Part shown: positions 25,714 through 35,643 of the stretch, piece after piece
Position numbering within the stretch: position 1 is the first letter of the stretch
Layout: each line of letters begins with the position of its first letter
DNA from: Pseudoalteromonas aurantia
GTDB lineage: Bacteria > Pseudomonadota > Gammaproteobacteria > Enterobacterales > Alteromonadaceae
Assembly: GCF_005886875.1 (NCBI RefSeq)
Contig: NZ_PNBY01000014.1
Coordinates: 1 to 51,158, forward strand
Direction: 5' to 3'
DNA length: 51,158 nucleotides
Notes under the pieces: generated by a model
Databases searched by the model: none
What the model was told of the DNA's origin: nothing
What the model saw: the letters and a program-made list of their open reading frames with translations, nothing else
Made by a program: the position numbers and the translations under genes

Positions 25714-25762
25714 TGTTGTATCTGAAGCTCAGCTTTAAAGGAACTTTGGTACAATACATTAG

Positions 25763-25768
25763 TATAAT
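25763..25768 (+). promoter_or_regulatory. Perfect -10 box upstream of rimP
   Basis: TATAAT 46 bases before the rimP GTG; no good -35 at 16-18 bases. It could be a second promoter for the protein-coding part of the operon. It lies just before the hairpin at 25771. Confidence 0.3.
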
Positions 25769-25770
25769 TG

Positions 25771-25789
25771 GGGCTTAAGCCCTTTTTTT
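25771..25789 (+). terminator. Attenuator-like terminator just before rimP
   Basis: GGGC-TTAA-GCCC followed by seven T residues, ending 8 bases before the rimP Shine-Dalgarno (GGAGG at 25798-25802). The stem is short, so partial readthrough is expected. Placement suggests control of rimP-nusA-infB transcription; NusA acts on pausing at such hairpins, which makes autoregulation possible. Confidence 0.55.
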
Positions 25790-25808
25790 GTTTGTATGGA
25801 GGAAAATT

Positions 25809-26264
25809 GTGACAAAACTCGAACAAGATTTGACTGAAATGTTAGAGCCAGCTGTAGAAGCACTTGGCTTCGAATTACTAGGTCTAGAGTTTGTACAAGC
25901 CGGTCGTCATTCTACATTACGTGTATACATTGAAAATGAAAGTGGTGTTACCGTAGACAATTGTGCTGACGCAAGCAGACAAGTAAGTGCAATTCTTGAC
26001 GTCGAAGACCCGATTACAAACGAATATGATTTGGAAGTGTCTTCTCCTGGCGTTGATAGACCACTATTTAAGCTGGCTCACTACGAGAAGGCACAAGGTG
26101 AAGAAGTACGTGTACGTACTAAACTTCCACAAGATGGACGACGCAACTTTAAAGGCGATTTAATCGCAGTTAGCGCCGATATGATCACGTTAAAGATCGA
26201 TGGTAACGAACATTTCATTATGCTCAGTAACATCGAGCGTGCAAACATCATCGCAAAATTTTAA
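25809..26264 (+). CDS. rimP: Ribosome maturation factor RimP
   Basis: A 151-residue protein required for 30S assembly. It aligns throughout with E. coli RimP: LEQDLTEMLEPAVEALGFEL, TLRVYIENESGVTVDNCADA, VSAILDVEDPITNEYDLEVS and SPGVDRPLF. The start is GTG at 25809, placed by homology (MTKLEQDL) and by GGAGG six bases upstream; the frame runs seven codons further up but has no support. It precedes nusA by 40 bases. Confidence 0.95.
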   Translation: MTKLEQDLTEMLEPAVEALGFELLGLEFVQAGRHSTLRVYIENESGVTVDNCADASRQVSAILDVEDPITNEYDLEVSSPGVDRPLFKLAHYEKAQGEEVRVRTKLPQDGRRNFKGDLIAVSADMITLKIDGNEHFIMLSNIERANIIAKF

Positions 26265-26304
26265 ATATTGAGTGCGAAGGACAAGGGCAAGCGAGGCATT
26301 ACTT

Positions 26305-27807
26305 ATGGCAAAAGAGATATTATTGGTGGCAGAAGCCGTTTCCAATGAGAAGGCAGTCCCAAAAGAAAAGATTTTTGAAGCGTTAGAGTTTGCTCTAGCG
26401 ACTGCAACTAAGAAAAAACACGATGGTGATATTGAAGTACGTGTATCAATCGATCGCAAAACAGGTGAGTACGATACTTTCCGCCGTTGGATGGCTGTTG
26501 ATCCTCAAGAAGATGGTTCACTAGAAAACCCGTATTCAGAAATCACCCTTGAAGCGGCACAGGTAGAAGAGCCTGAAACGCAACTTGGTGAATATGTTGA
26601 AGAGCAAATTGAGTCAATTAAGTTTGACCGTATTACAACGCAAATGGCAAAACAGGTTATCGTACAGAAAGTACGTGAAGCTGAACGAGCGCTCGTTGTT
26701 GAAGCATATAAAGATCAACAAGGTGAGCTGGTAACGGGTGTTGTTAAAAAAGCAACCCGAGATGCGATTGTTATTGATTTGGGCAACAATGCTGAAGCGG
26801 TTATTTACCGTGATGACATGTTACCACGCGAAAGCTTCCGCCCTGGTGACCGTGTACGTGGTTTACTTTATGAAGTAAAACCTGAAGCACGTGGTGCACA
26901 ATTATTTGTGACGCGTTCAAAGCCAGAAATGCTGATGGAACTATTCCGCATTGAGGTGCCAGAAATTGGCGAAGAAATGATTGAAATTCGCGGCGCCGCT
27001 CGAGATCCGGGTTCTCGTGCAAAGATCGCAGTTAAATCAAATGACAAGCGCATTGATCCTGTTGGTGCATGTGTTGGTATGCGTGGTGCACGGGTACAAG
27101 CGGTTTCTACTGAGCTTGGTGGTGAGCGTGTTGATATCGTACTATACGATGATAACCCTGCACAGTTTGTTATTAACGCGATGGCGCCAGCTGAAGTCGC
27201 TTCTATCGTAATGGATGAAGATTCGCGTTCAATGGATATCGCTGTGGAATCAGATAACCTTGCACAAGCGATTGGCCGTAATGGTCAAAACATTCGTTTA
27301 GCTAGCCAGTTGACTGGTTGGGAATTAAACGTGATGACTGTTGAAGACATGGATGCTAAAAACTCAGAAGAGTCAGACAAGCTAGTTAACTTGTTTACAC
27401 AGAACCTAGACATTGATGATGACTTCGCTGGTTTATTAATTAATGAAGGTTTCTCTACGCTTGAAGAAGTTGCGTATGTTCCTGTTGCTGAGTTCTTAGA
27501 AATTGACGGTCTTGATGAAGACACCGTTGAAGAGTTACGTAATCGAGCAAAAGATGCGTTAACAACGAAAGCACTTAAAACAGAAGAAAGCCTTGAAGGT
27601 GCAGAGCCTGCAGAAGATCTGCTAGCACTAGAAGGGTTAGAGCGTCATTTGGCATTTGTTATGGCAAGCAAAGGTGTTGTGACACTTGAAGACTTAGCTG
27701 AACAGGGAATTGACGAGCTAGTAGAAATTACAGAGTTATCAGAGCAAGATGCTGGGCAGTTAATCATGGCTGCACGTAACATTTGTTGGTTTGGTGAAGA
27801 CGAATAA
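26305..27807 (+). CDS. nusA: Transcription termination/antitermination factor NusA
   Basis: A 500-residue RNA polymerase-binding factor. N-terminal RNAP-binding domain ([20 protein letters not shown]), S1 domain near residues 135-200 ([20 protein letters not shown]), KH1 and KH2 ([39 protein letters not shown]) and two C-terminal acidic helix-hairpin repeats (about 365-425 and 440-500), so it is the full gammaproteobacterial form. ATG at 26305 matches the E. coli start MNKEIL; the frame opens 11 codons earlier. It sits in the metY-rimP-nusA-infB operon. Confidence 0.97.
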   Translation: MAKEILLVAEAVSNEKAVPKEKIFEALEFALATATKKKHDGDIEVRVSIDRKTGEYDTFRRWMAVDPQEDGSLENPYSEITLEAAQVEEPETQLGEYVEEQIESIKFDRITTQMAKQVIVQKVREAERALVVEAYKDQQGELVTGVVKKATRDAIVIDLGNNAEAVIYRDDMLPRESFRPGDRVRGLLYEVKPEARGAQLFVTRSKPEMLMELFRIEVPEIGEEMIEIRGAARDPGSRAKIAVKSNDKRIDPVGACVGMRGARVQAVSTELGGERVDIVLYDDNPAQFVINAMAPAEVASIVMDEDSRSMDIAVESDNLAQAIGRNGQNIRLASQLTGWELNVMTVEDMDAKNSEESDKLVNLFTQNLDIDDDFAGLLINEGFSTLEEVAYVPVAEFLEIDGLDEDTVEELRNRAKDALTTKALKTEESLEGAEPAEDLLALEGLERHLAFVMASKGVVTLEDLAEQGIDELVEITELSEQDAGQLIMAARNICWFGEDE

Positions 27808-27831
27808 TTTATTAACGGAGTAACACACACT

Positions 27832-30480
27832 ATGGCAGAAGTAAGCATTGAAAAACTAGCCGAGACTATTGATACAACTGTTGATAAATTGCTGCAGCAA
27901 TTAAACGATGCAGGGATCACCAAAGGCGAGACTGATAGTGTTACTGAATCTGAAAAGGCTCAGTTACTTGACTACCTAAGTAAGCAACACGGTGGTAAAG
28001 GTGCTGAAGGCCCTGAACGTATGACTTTACAACGTAAAAGTAAAAGCACATTAAATGTGAAAGGCTCTACGGGTAAAGACAAGGCCGTTCAGGTTGAAGT
28101 ACGTAAAAAACGTACTTACGTGAAAAAGAGCACTATTGATCAAGAGAAAGAGCAAGAACGTCTAGCCGCTGAAGAAGCTAGCCGTAAAGAGGCTGAATTA
28201 AAAGCACAGCAAGCAGCTGAGCAAAAGGCCAAAGAAGATGCTGAGCGTAAAGCAAAAGAAGACGCTGAGCGTAAAGTTAAAGAAGAGGCAAAACGCAAAG
28301 CTGAAGCTGAGCGAAAGGCCAATCAACCGCAGGACAAGAAAGTGGATAGTGCGAAAGTTGAAAAAGACCGCCTAGAAGCGGAGCGTCTGCAAAAAGAAGC
28401 AGAAGAGGCAGCATTGATAAAAGCTGAAGAAGAAGCGAAGCGTCAAGCAGAAGTGGCGCGTAAACTAGCTGAAGAAAATGAAGCTCGTTGGAAAAAAGAA
28501 GAAGAGGAACGCCGTCGTCGCGAAGAAACGGCTGACCATCACCTGACTACATCAACTTATGCACGTGAAGCAGAAGATGAGTCAGATGCACGCGAAGAGA
28601 AAAGTGCGCGTCGCAAGAAAAAGAAAAAAGCACCTGCAAGAGCTGAAGCGCCTTCAAGAGGCCGTAAAGGTAAACTAAAAGCGCCTTCATCTTTACAGCA
28701 CGGCTTCCAAAAGCCAGTTGCAGATGTAAAACAAGAAGTACGTATCAGTGAAACAATTGCTGTTGCCGAATTAGCTTCTCGTATGGCTGTAAAAGGCACT
28801 GAAGTCGTTAAAACGATGATGAAAATGGGTGACATGGTTACAATTAACCAAGTTATCGACCAAGAAACAGCACAACTAGTTGCTGAAGAAATGGGTCACA
28901 AAGTAGTTCTAGTAAAAGAAAATGAACTAGAAGTACAAGTACTGAATGACCGTAGTGAAATTGAATCAACTGAATCACGTGCGCCAGTAGTAACGGTAAT
29001 GGGTCACGTTGACCACGGTAAAACGTCAACGCTTGATTACATTCGAAGCGCAAAAGTAGCGTCTGGCGAAGCGGGTGGTATTACACAGCACATTGGTGCA
29101 TATCACGTTGAAACGGAAGGCGGCATGATCACCTTCTTAGATACTCCAGGACACGCAGCGTTTACGTCAATGCGTGCACGGGGTGCAAAAGCAACTGATA
29201 TCGTTATCCTAGTTGTTGCCGCAGATGATGGTGTAATGCCGCAAACAAAAGAAGCTGTACAACACGCTAAAGCAGCGGGTGTACCTTTGATTGTTGCTGT
29301 GAACAAAATGGATAAAGAAGGCGCTGATCCAGATCGCGTTAAGAACGAACTAGCACAACTAGACGTTATCCCAGAAGAGTGGGGCGGCGATACGCAATTT
29401 GCACACATCTCTGCAAAAGCCGGTACTGGTGTTGATGAGCTTTTAGAAGCGGTTCTAATGCAATCTGAGCTATTAGAACTTACTGCACCAACACAAGGTA
29501 TGGGTGCAGGTGTTGTCATTGAATCACGTCTTGATAAAGGCCGTGGCCCAGTTGCAACCGTACTTGTTCAGTCAGGTCAGCTGAAGCAAGGCGATATCGT
29601 GCTTTGTGGTCTTGAGTATGGCCGTGTTCGTGCAATGCGTGACGAAAATGGTAAAGAAATCAAGACTGCTGGTCCATCTATTCCAGTAGAAGTACTAGGT
29701 CTGTCTGGTGTACCTGCTGCAGGTGATGAAGCGACTGTTGTTAAAGACGAGCGTAAAGCGCGTGAAGTTGCATTGTACCGTCAAGGTAAATTCCGTGATG
29801 TTAAACTAGCGCGTCAGCAAAAAGCGAAGCTAGAGAACATGTTCAGTAACATGACAGAAGGCAATGTGTCTGAAGTTAATGTTGTATTGAAAGCGGACGT
29901 TCAAGGTTCAATTCAAGCAATTGCAGATTCACTTGTTAAACTCTCTACAGATGAAGTTAAAGTGAAAATTGTGGGTAGTGGCGTAGGTGGTATCACAGAA
30001 ACTGATGCAACACTTGCCGCGGCTTCAAATGCAATCATTGTTGGCTTTAACGTACGTGCTGATGCATCAGCGCGAAAAGTGGTTGATTCTGAGAACCTTG
30101 ATTTACGTTACTACAGCGTTATCTACAGCTTGATTGAAGAAGTTAAGCAAGCGATGTCTGGTATGCTAGCTCCTGAATTTAAGCAAGAGATCATTGGTCT
30201 TGCTGAAGTTCGTGATGTGTTCAAGTCTCCTAAAATCGGCGCAATTGCGGGTTGTATGGTTACAGAAGGCATCGTTAAGCGTAGCGCGCCAATCCGTGTA
30301 CTTCGTGATAACGTGGTTATCTACGAAGGTGAACTTGAGTCACTTCGTCGCTTTAAAGACGACGTACAAGAAGTGCGTAATGGCATGGAATGTGGTATCG
30401 GTGTTAAGAACTACAACGATGTTAAAGTTGGCGACCAAATCGAAGTATTCGAGACGGTTGAAGTTCAACGTACATTGTAA
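27832..30480 (+). CDS. infB: Translation initiation factor IF-2
   Basis: An 882-residue GTPase that delivers fMet-tRNA to the 30S subunit. The N-terminal IF2_N helix ([20 protein letters not shown]) is followed by a long charged coiled coil (about residues 95-250) built of imperfect [12 protein letters not shown] repeats. A second IF2_N domain precedes the G domain: G1 [10 protein letters not shown]3 DTPGHAAF, G4 NKMD, G5 SAK. Domains II-IV follow, ending [12 protein letters not shown]. Length equals E. coli IF2-alpha. Encoded in one operon with its substrate, initiator tRNA. Confidence 0.97.
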   Translation: MAEVSIEKLAETIDTTVDKLLQQLNDAGITKGETDSVTESEKAQLLDYLSKQHGGKGAEGPERMTLQRKSKSTLNVKGSTGKDKAVQVEVRKKRTYVKKSTIDQEKEQERLAAEEASRKEAELKAQQAAEQKAKEDAERKAKEDAERKVKEEAKRKAEAERKANQPQDKKVDSAKVEKDRLEAERLQKEAEEAALIKAEEEAKRQAEVARKLAEENEARWKKEEEERRRREETADHHLTTSTYAREAEDESDAREEKSARRKKKKKAPARAEAPSRGRKGKLKAPSSLQHGFQKPVADVKQEVRISETIAVAELASRMAVKGTEVVKTMMKMGDMVTINQVIDQETAQLVAEEMGHKVVLVKENELEVQVLNDRSEIESTESRAPVVTVMGHVDHGKTSTLDYIRSAKVASGEAGGITQHIGAYHVETEGGMITFLDTPGHAAFTSMRARGAKATDIVILVVAADDGVMPQTKEAVQHAKAAGVPLIVAVNKMDKEGADPDRVKNELAQLDVIPEEWGGDTQFAHISAKAGTGVDELLEAVLMQSELLELTAPTQGMGAGVVIESRLDKGRGPVATVLVQSGQLKQGDIVLCGLEYGRVRAMRDENGKEIKTAGPSIPVEVLGLSGVPAAGDEATVVKDERKAREVALYRQGKFRDVKLARQQKAKLENMFSNMTEGNVSEVNVVLKADVQGSIQAIADSLVKLSTDEVKVKIVGSGVGGITETDATLAAASNAIIVGFNVRADASARKVVDSENLDLRYYSVIYSLIEEVKQAMSGMLAPEFKQEIIGLAEVRDVFKSPKIGAIAGCMVTEGIVKRSAPIRVLRDNVVIYEGELESLRRFKDDVQEVRNGMECGIGVKNYNDVKVGDQIEVFETVEVQRTL

Positions 30481-30502
30481 ACCATTGCTATAATAATGGT
30501 TG

Positions 30503-30526
30503 AAATGGGGGCACTAGCCCCCATTT
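30503..30526 (+). terminator. Hairpin between infB and rbfA
   Basis: AAATGGGGGC-ACTA-GCCCCCATTT, a perfect 10-bp stem with a 4-base loop, followed by GTTCGTTT instead of a T-run. Just before it ACCATT-N8-AATGGT (30481-30500) can form a weaker stem. Likely a partial terminator or RNase processing point that lowers downstream expression. Confidence 0.55.
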
Positions 30527-30591
30527 GTTCGTTTAAAACTAATTAAACTTATTATTATTTTTCAATAAGTTAAAATTTATAAGTGGTGAAG

Positions 30592-30990
30592 ATGAGAGAA
30601 TTTTCTCGCACAGATAGAGTTGGCCAGCAAATCCAAAAAGAGATTGCTGTGATATTACAACGCGAAATTAAAGACCCACGCTTAGGCATGGTGACGGTTT
30701 CCGCAGTTGAAGTATCAAGAGATCTATCTTACGCAAAAATCTTTATTACGGTATTGAATACCAGTGATGAAGATAAGACTAAGCAGAGTGTTGCCATCTT
30801 AAATGATGCAACGGGCTATATTCGTTCTATTTTAGGTAAGCGTATTCGTGCGCGTATTATGCCGGAACTACGTTTTGTGGTAGATAACTCGTTACTTGAA
30901 GGTATGCGCATTTCAAATCTTGTTGATTCGGTTATTCGTGATGATAACGAAAAGCGTGGACCAGAGTCATCGGAGGATGAGCAAGAGTAA
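30592..30990 (+). CDS. rbfA: Ribosome-binding factor A
   Basis: A 132-residue KH-fold cold-shock protein for 16S rRNA 5'-end maturation. [40 protein letters not shown], the AxG-type kink in [20 protein letters not shown] and [14 protein letters not shown] are family blocks. Start uncertain: ATG 30592 or the tandem GTG codons at 30583/30586; none has a good ribosome binding site. Its stop shares a base with the truB start (TAATG). Confidence 0.95.
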   Translation: MREFSRTDRVGQQIQKEIAVILQREIKDPRLGMVTVSAVEVSRDLSYAKIFITVLNTSDEDKTKQSVAILNDATGYIRSILGKRIRARIMPELRFVVDNSLLEGMRISNLVDSVIRDDNEKRGPESSEDEQE

Positions 30991-31925
30991 TGGCAAGACG
31001 TTCAAAAGGTCGTCCGGTTGATGGCATCGTGCTTTTGCATAAACCTGAAGGGATCTCGTCCAATAAAGCGTTGCAACAAGCGAAGGGTATTTACTTTGCG
31101 CAAAAAGCAGGCCACACCGGTGCATTAGATCCACTGGCAACAGGCATGCTACCAATTTGTTTTGGTGAAGCGACCAAGTTTACTCAGTTTTTATTAGATA
31201 CTGATAAAACTTATGTTGTGCGTGCCAAGTTAGGCGAACGTACAACCACGTCTGATTCTGACGGTGAAGTGGTTGAAACACGCCCTGTGGATATTACGCT
31301 TGATGGTTTACAAAAAGAAATTACAGGTTTTTTGGGTGAAACTGATCAGTATCCTTCAATGTACTCAGCATTAAAATATCAAGGTCAGCCTTTATATAAA
31401 TATGCAAGAGAGGGCATTGAAGTTCCGCGAAAATGTCGAAAAATAAATGTATATAGCCTAACGCTTGATGAATACGATGCTGAGAATGAAGAAATTCAGA
31501 TGACAGCTCATGTGTCTAAAGGCACATATATTCGCACCATCGTGGATGATTTAGGTGAAAAACTAGGGTGTGGTGCGCATGTCATTATGTTGCATCGTTC
31601 AAAAGTGGGTCACTATCCAAGTGAGCAAATGGTCACGATTGAACAACTAGAAGAAAAGCTACAGCAAGCAAAAGCAGAAGGGGTTGAACCTTCAACATAC
31701 CTAGATGAATTACTGTTGCCGATGGACACTGCTTTGGTTGATTTACCCGTGGTTGAGATCACGGCGGAGCAGGGTGTTGCATTCAGCTATGGTCAGGTTG
31801 TGGTATGTGGCACGGTACCCGAGGGTATTATTAAAGTGGTTGCAGATGGGCAGTTTATCGGCATTGGTGAACGTAACCCAGATGGTCATTTAAAAGCCAA
31901 ACGCGCACTGGCAACTAACCAATAG
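30990..31925 (+). CDS. truB: tRNA pseudouridine55 synthase TruB
   Basis: A 311-residue enzyme making pseudouridine 55 in the T-loop of tRNAs. GIVLLHKPEGISSNKAL opens the domain. The catalytic Asp is in HTGALDPLATGMLPICFGEA. YPSMYSALKYQGQPLYKYAR and VSKGTYIRTIVDDLGE follow; the C-terminal region carries the usual TruB extension. It is translationally coupled to rbfA by a one-base overlap and followed 108 bases later by rpsO with its own promoter. Confidence 0.97.
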   Translation: MARRSKGRPVDGIVLLHKPEGISSNKALQQAKGIYFAQKAGHTGALDPLATGMLPICFGEATKFTQFLLDTDKTYVVRAKLGERTTTSDSDGEVVETRPVDITLDGLQKEITGFLGETDQYPSMYSALKYQGQPLYKYAREGIEVPRKCRKINVYSLTLDEYDAENEEIQMTAHVSKGTYIRTIVDDLGEKLGCGAHVIMLHRSKVGHYPSEQMVTIEQLEEKLQQAKAEGVEPSTYLDELLLPMDTALVDLPVVEITAEQGVAFSYGQVVVCGTVPEGIIKVVADGQFIGIGERNPDGHLKAKRALATNQ

Positions 31926-31952
31926 TTTTTTCTAGTCTCACGCGGCGAATAT

Positions 31953-31961
31953 TGCTATACT
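31953..31961 (+). promoter_or_regulatory. Probable rpsO promoter (extended -10)
   Basis: TG-C-TATACT (31953-31961) followed by a very G+C-rich discriminator (GCGCGCCGC), 73 bases before rpsO. The -35 region is weak, which suits an extended -10 promoter. In E. coli rpsO-pnp also has its own promoter within this cluster. Confidence 0.5.
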
Positions 31962-32033
31962 GCGCGCCGCTTACTCGCTTTTGCTGAATTAGTGATCGGC
32001 TTAAGCACAATTTAAATTAATTTTGGAGTTATT

Positions 32034-32303
32034 ATGTCACTAAGTACTCAAGAAAAAGTAGAAATCGTTGCTAAATTTGCACGTGTTGAAGGCGACACTG
32101 GTTCACCTGAAGTACAAGTAGCACTTCTTACTTTCGACATCAACAAGCTACAAGGTCACTTTGCTGATCATAAGCATGATTTCCACTCACGTCGTGGTCT
32201 TCTTCGCAAAGTTAGCCAACGTCGTAAATTACTTGATTACCTTAAAGGTAAAAACGTTGAGCGTTACTCAGCGCTAATCAAAGAGCTTGGCCTACGTCGC
32301 TAA
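32034..32303 (+). CDS. rpsO: 30S ribosomal protein S15
   Basis: An 89-residue primary rRNA-binding protein of the 30S central domain: [40 protein letters not shown] and [20 protein letters not shown] are the universal S15 blocks. GGAG lies 6 bases before the ATG. In E. coli S15 represses its own translation by a pseudoknot in the leader; a similar fold is not obvious by eye here. Confidence 0.98.
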   Translation: MSLSTQEKVEIVAKFARVEGDTGSPEVQVALLTFDINKLQGHFADHKHDFHSRRGLLRKVSQRRKLLDYLKGKNVERYSALIKELGLRR

Positions 32304-32340
32304 TTTTTTGATTGATTGTTGGCTTTTTTAGCTAACATTA

Positions 32341-32368
32341 AAAAAGGGGCTTGAAAGCCCCTTTTTTT
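32341..32368 (+). terminator. Terminator between rpsO and pnp
   Basis: AAAAAGGGGC-TTGAAA-GCCCCTTTTT with seven T residues. Strong intrinsic terminator shape; pnp therefore depends on readthrough or a promoter in 32369-32527. Confidence 0.85.
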
Positions 32369-32527
32369 GTGGGTGTTCTCCACGTATACTAACACCCGCT
32401 TAGCATTGGGCTAAGTCAGCGCCAGCGCTTTTGCCAATTGTAGTGCTTAAATAGATTGCTTAGTCTATTTAAGACTGTAATTGGTACTAGTTGGCGTCTA
32501 TATTTTGTTTTATTTAAGGAAATATTT

Positions 32528-34654
32528 GTGCAAGCAATTATTAAAGAATTTCAATTAGGCCAACACACGGTCACAATCGAAACTGGCGCTATTGCCCGCC
32601 AAGCAGATGGTGCAGTACTAGCAAGCATCGGGGATACTTCAGTACTTGTTACTGTTGTAGGTAAGCGTGACGCACAACCGGGTCAAGACTTCTTCCCACT
32701 AACAGTTAACTACCAAGAGCGTATGTATGCTGCGGGTCGTATCCCAGGTGGTTTCTTGAAGCGTGAAGGTCGTCCAAATGATGGCGAGACATTGATCGCG
32801 CGTCTTATTGACCGTCCAATTCGCCCTCTTTTCCCGAATGGCTTCGTAAACGAAGTACAGGTTATTGCAACGGTTGTTTCTGTTAACCCTGAGATCCAAC
32901 CTGATATGGTTGCGATGATTGGTACTTCAGCAGCTCTTGCTATTTCAGGCATTCCATTCAGTGGCCCAATTGGTGCTGCACGTGTTGGTTATATCGATGA
33001 CCAGTATGTACTAAACCCAACTTTAAAAGAGCTTGAAGAAAGTAAGCTTGACCTTGTTGTTGCAGGTACTGAAAACGCGGTACTTATGGTTGAGTCTGAA
33101 GCAGACGTATTACCAGAAGACGTAATGCTTGGTGCCGTTGTGTATGGTCATGAGCAATCTCAGGCGATCATTACTGCAATCAATGAATTTAAAGCTGAAG
33201 CAGGTAAGCCTACTTGGGACTGGACTGCACCAGAGAAAAACGTTGCAGCGTCAGACAAGGTTGCAGCACTCGCAGCTGATAAAGTAGGCGCAGCTTACTT
33301 GATCACAGATAAAGTAGAGCGTAAAACAGCGCTAACTGCGGCAAAAGAAGGTGTGATTGAAGCACTTACTGCTGAGCTAGCTGAAGGCGAAACGTTAGAT
33401 ACGCAAGAAATTGGTAAATTATTTGGTGCATTAGAGAAGAACATCGTACGTAGCCGTATCATTGCTGGTGAGAAGCGTATTGATGGTCGTGAACCAGATA
33501 TGGTTCGTGCACTTGACGTAATGACAGGTGTGTTACCACGTACTCACGGCTCTGCTATTTTCACCCGCGGTGAAACTCAGGCGCTAGTTACTGCTACTTT
33601 AGGTACGGAACGTGATTCACAGTTAATCGACGATTTAACTGGTACACATAAAAACCACTTTATGCTTAACTATAACTTTCCTCCATTCTGTGTAGGTGAA
33701 ACGGGTTTTGTTGGTTCGCCTAAGCGTCGTGAAATCGGTCACGGTAACCTTGCAAAGCGTGGTATTCAAGCTGTAATGCCAACATTGACAGATTTCCCAT
33801 ACTCTATCCGTGTGGTATCTGAAATCACAGAATCAAACGGTTCTTCTTCAATGGCTTCTGTATGTGGTACGTCACTTGCGCTAATGAACGCCGGTGTACC
33901 AATAAAAGCTTCTGTTGCGGGTATCGCAATGGGTCTAGTTAAAGAAGAAGAAAACTTTGTTGTTCTTTCTGACATTCTGGGTGACGAAGATCACTTAGGT
34001 GACATGGACTTTAAAGTAGCGGGTACTGAAGTGGGTATTACTGCATTGCAGATGGATATCAAGATTGAAGGTATCAACAAAGAGATCATGCAAATTGCAC
34101 TTAAACAAGCTAAAGCAGCACGTTTACACATCCTATCAGTGATGGATCAAGCAATTGCAGCACCTTCAGAAGAACTTTCTGAATTTGCACCTCGTATTTA
34201 TACAATGAATATCCCGCCGAAGAAGATTGCTGAAGTAATTGGTAAAGGTGGCGCTACAATTCGTCAGTTAACTGAAGAAACGGGCACAACGATTGAAATT
34301 GAAGACGATGGTACGATCAAAATCGCAGCAACAGATGGCCTCAGTGCAAAAGATGCAATTTCTCGCATTGAAGCGCTTACTGCTGAACTAGAAGTTGGCA
34401 CTATCTACAATGGTAAAGTTGTACGTATCGTTGACTTCGGTGCGTTTGTAAACGTATTACCAGGTAAAGATGGCCTAGTTCATATTTCACAGATTAGCTC
34501 TGAGCGTGTTAACAGCGTCGGCGACCACTTAACTGTTGGTCAAGAAGTGAAAGTTAAAGTACTAGAAGTAGACCGTCAAGGCCGCGTACGTCTGAGCATT
34601 AAAGAAGCGTTAGAGCAATCAGCTACGCCAGCGCCAGAAGCGCCTGCTGGGTAA
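32528..34654 (+). CDS. pnp: Polyribonucleotide nucleotidyltransferase (PNPase)
   Basis: A 708-residue 3'-5' phosphorolytic exoribonuclease and degradosome component. Two RNase PH domains ([40 protein letters not shown]) flank a helical linker. A KH domain ([20 protein letters not shown]) and a C-terminal S1 domain ([20 protein letters not shown]) follow. The start is GTG at 32528, given by homology ([19 protein letters not shown]) and TAAGGA nine bases upstream; the frame extends 24 codons further without support. In E. coli PNPase autoregulates its leader after RNase III cleavage; the hairpin-rich region before this gene would permit that. Confidence 0.97.
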   Translation: MQAIIKEFQLGQHTVTIETGAIARQADGAVLASIGDTSVLVTVVGKRDAQPGQDFFPLTVNYQERMYAAGRIPGGFLKREGRPNDGETLIARLIDRPIRPLFPNGFVNEVQVIATVVSVNPEIQPDMVAMIGTSAALAISGIPFSGPIGAARVGYIDDQYVLNPTLKELEESKLDLVVAGTENAVLMVESEADVLPEDVMLGAVVYGHEQSQAIITAINEFKAEAGKPTWDWTAPEKNVAASDKVAALAADKVGAAYLITDKVERKTALTAAKEGVIEALTAELAEGETLDTQEIGKLFGALEKNIVRSRIIAGEKRIDGREPDMVRALDVMTGVLPRTHGSAIFTRGETQALVTATLGTERDSQLIDDLTGTHKNHFMLNYNFPPFCVGETGFVGSPKRREIGHGNLAKRGIQAVMPTLTDFPYSIRVVSEITESNGSSSMASVCGTSLALMNAGVPIKASVAGIAMGLVKEEENFVVLSDILGDEDHLGDMDFKVAGTEVGITALQMDIKIEGINKEIMQIALKQAKAARLHILSVMDQAIAAPSEELSEFAPRIYTMNIPPKKIAEVIGKGGATIRQLTEETGTTIEIEDDGTIKIAATDGLSAKDAISRIEALTAELEVGTIYNGKVVRIVDFGAFVNVLPGKDGLVHISQISSERVNSVGDHLTVGQEVKVKVLEVDRQGRVRLSIKEALEQSATPAPEAPAG

Positions 34655-34682
34655 TTTTGTGTAAATAAGTTATTTACTATGT

Positions 34683-34711
34683 AAAAAGGGGGCTGATTGG
34701 CCCCCTTTTTT
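34683..34711 (+). terminator. Rho-independent terminator of pnp
   Basis: AAAAAGGGGGC-TGATTG-GCCCCCTTTTT with six T residues, 28 bases after the pnp stop. Confidence 0.88.
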
Positions 34712-34764
34712 ATGTTTTAATGCAAGCTCATTGAATTTAGAGTTAGGCTTACTAAAGGAAGGAT

Positions 34765-35643
34765 ATGAATTTAAAATCCATCATCGTTTTACCCCTGGTA
34801 CTCCTTGGGTTAATGGGTTGTCAATCTACCGAGCAACCAGTTGAACAACGCGTTGTAAATGTACCTTTGAGTGTTCCTTTACAAGCCAATTTTCGTAATG
34901 AGATTGCCATTGCGCGCTATTCTGAATTATTACTGGGCGTTGATTTACCCAAAGAGCAACGTGCACAGCTTTATTATAACCGCGGTATGCTTTACGACAG
35001 CTTGGGCTTAAGCACTTTAGCAAGAATAGATTTTAATCGTGCGATTAAAATGAAGCCTGACTTGGCTGAGGTTTACAATTTTTTAGGTATTCACCATACA
35101 TTGTTGCAAGAATTTGGCAAAGCCTATGAAATGTTTGACACTGTGCTAGAGATTGACGAACAGCATGAGTATGCGTATTTAAATCGGGGCATTGCGTTGT
35201 ATTATGGCGATCGCTCTGAACTAGCAACTGACGACTTAACATCATTTTTAGAACGCTCTCCGCAAGATGCATATCGCGCAATGTGGTTATATTTAGCGCA
35301 ATCTAAATTAGATCCTATTGCTGCAAAAGCGACCCTCAAAGCTAACCAGCAGGCAATAAATAGTGAAGAATGGTCTTCACAGTTAGTTGCGCTATATTTA
35401 GGGGAGTTGTCTGAAGGGCAATTTCTAAAGCAACTTTCTACTGGCGTAAAGGATCAAAAAGCGTATTCAGAACGCTTGTGTGAAGCGTATTTTTATCTTG
35501 CAAAACTGTATCAAAGCGAAGGTAAGGCTGATGTCGCCGTTGATTTTTTCAAGTTAACCTTAGCAACCAACGTGTTTGAGTTTGTAGAACATAAATATGC
35601 ACGTTTAGAGTTAGATTTGTTAGCCCGTGAAAACGCAGGTTAA
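34765..35643 (+). CDS. nlpI: Lipoprotein NlpI
   Basis: A 292-residue TPR lipoprotein: signal MNLKSIIVLPLVLLGLMG with Cys19 (lipobox LMGC). TPR helices are visible from AQLYYNRGMLYDSLGLSTLA through LAEVYNFLGIHHTLLQEFGK and HEYAYLNRGIALYYGDRSEL. In E. coli NlpI is an outer-membrane adaptor that brings peptidoglycan endopeptidases (MepS) to the Prc protease. Position immediately after pnp agrees with E. coli. AAAGGAAGGA lies 3-12 bases before the ATG. The last 17 bases overlap the next gene. Confidence 0.93.
   Translation: MNLKSIIVLPLVLLGLMGCQSTEQPVEQRVVNVPLSVPLQANFRNEIAIARYSELLLGVDLPKEQRAQLYYNRGMLYDSLGLSTLARIDFNRAIKMKPDLAEVYNFLGIHHTLLQEFGKAYEMFDTVLEIDEQHEYAYLNRGIALYYGDRSELATDDLTSFLERSPQDAYRAMWLYLAQSKLDPIAAKATLKANQQAINSEEWSSQLVALYLGELSEGQFLKQLSTGVKDQKAYSERLCEAYFYLAKLYQSEGKADVAVDFFKLTLATNVFEFVEHKYARLELDLLARENAG

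Noticed and set aside
28225..28330. Near-direct DNA repeats in infB
   Set aside because: They encode the imperfect [12 protein letters not shown] heptads of the IF-2 coiled-coil region and need no other explanation.
29103..29519. 138-codon open frame on the minus strand inside infB, and similar long frames antisense to purL, mrp and the chemoreceptor gene
   Set aside because: They lie antisense to strongly conserved coding sequence, have Ser/Ala/Thr-rich composition typical of shadow frames and no ribosome binding site.
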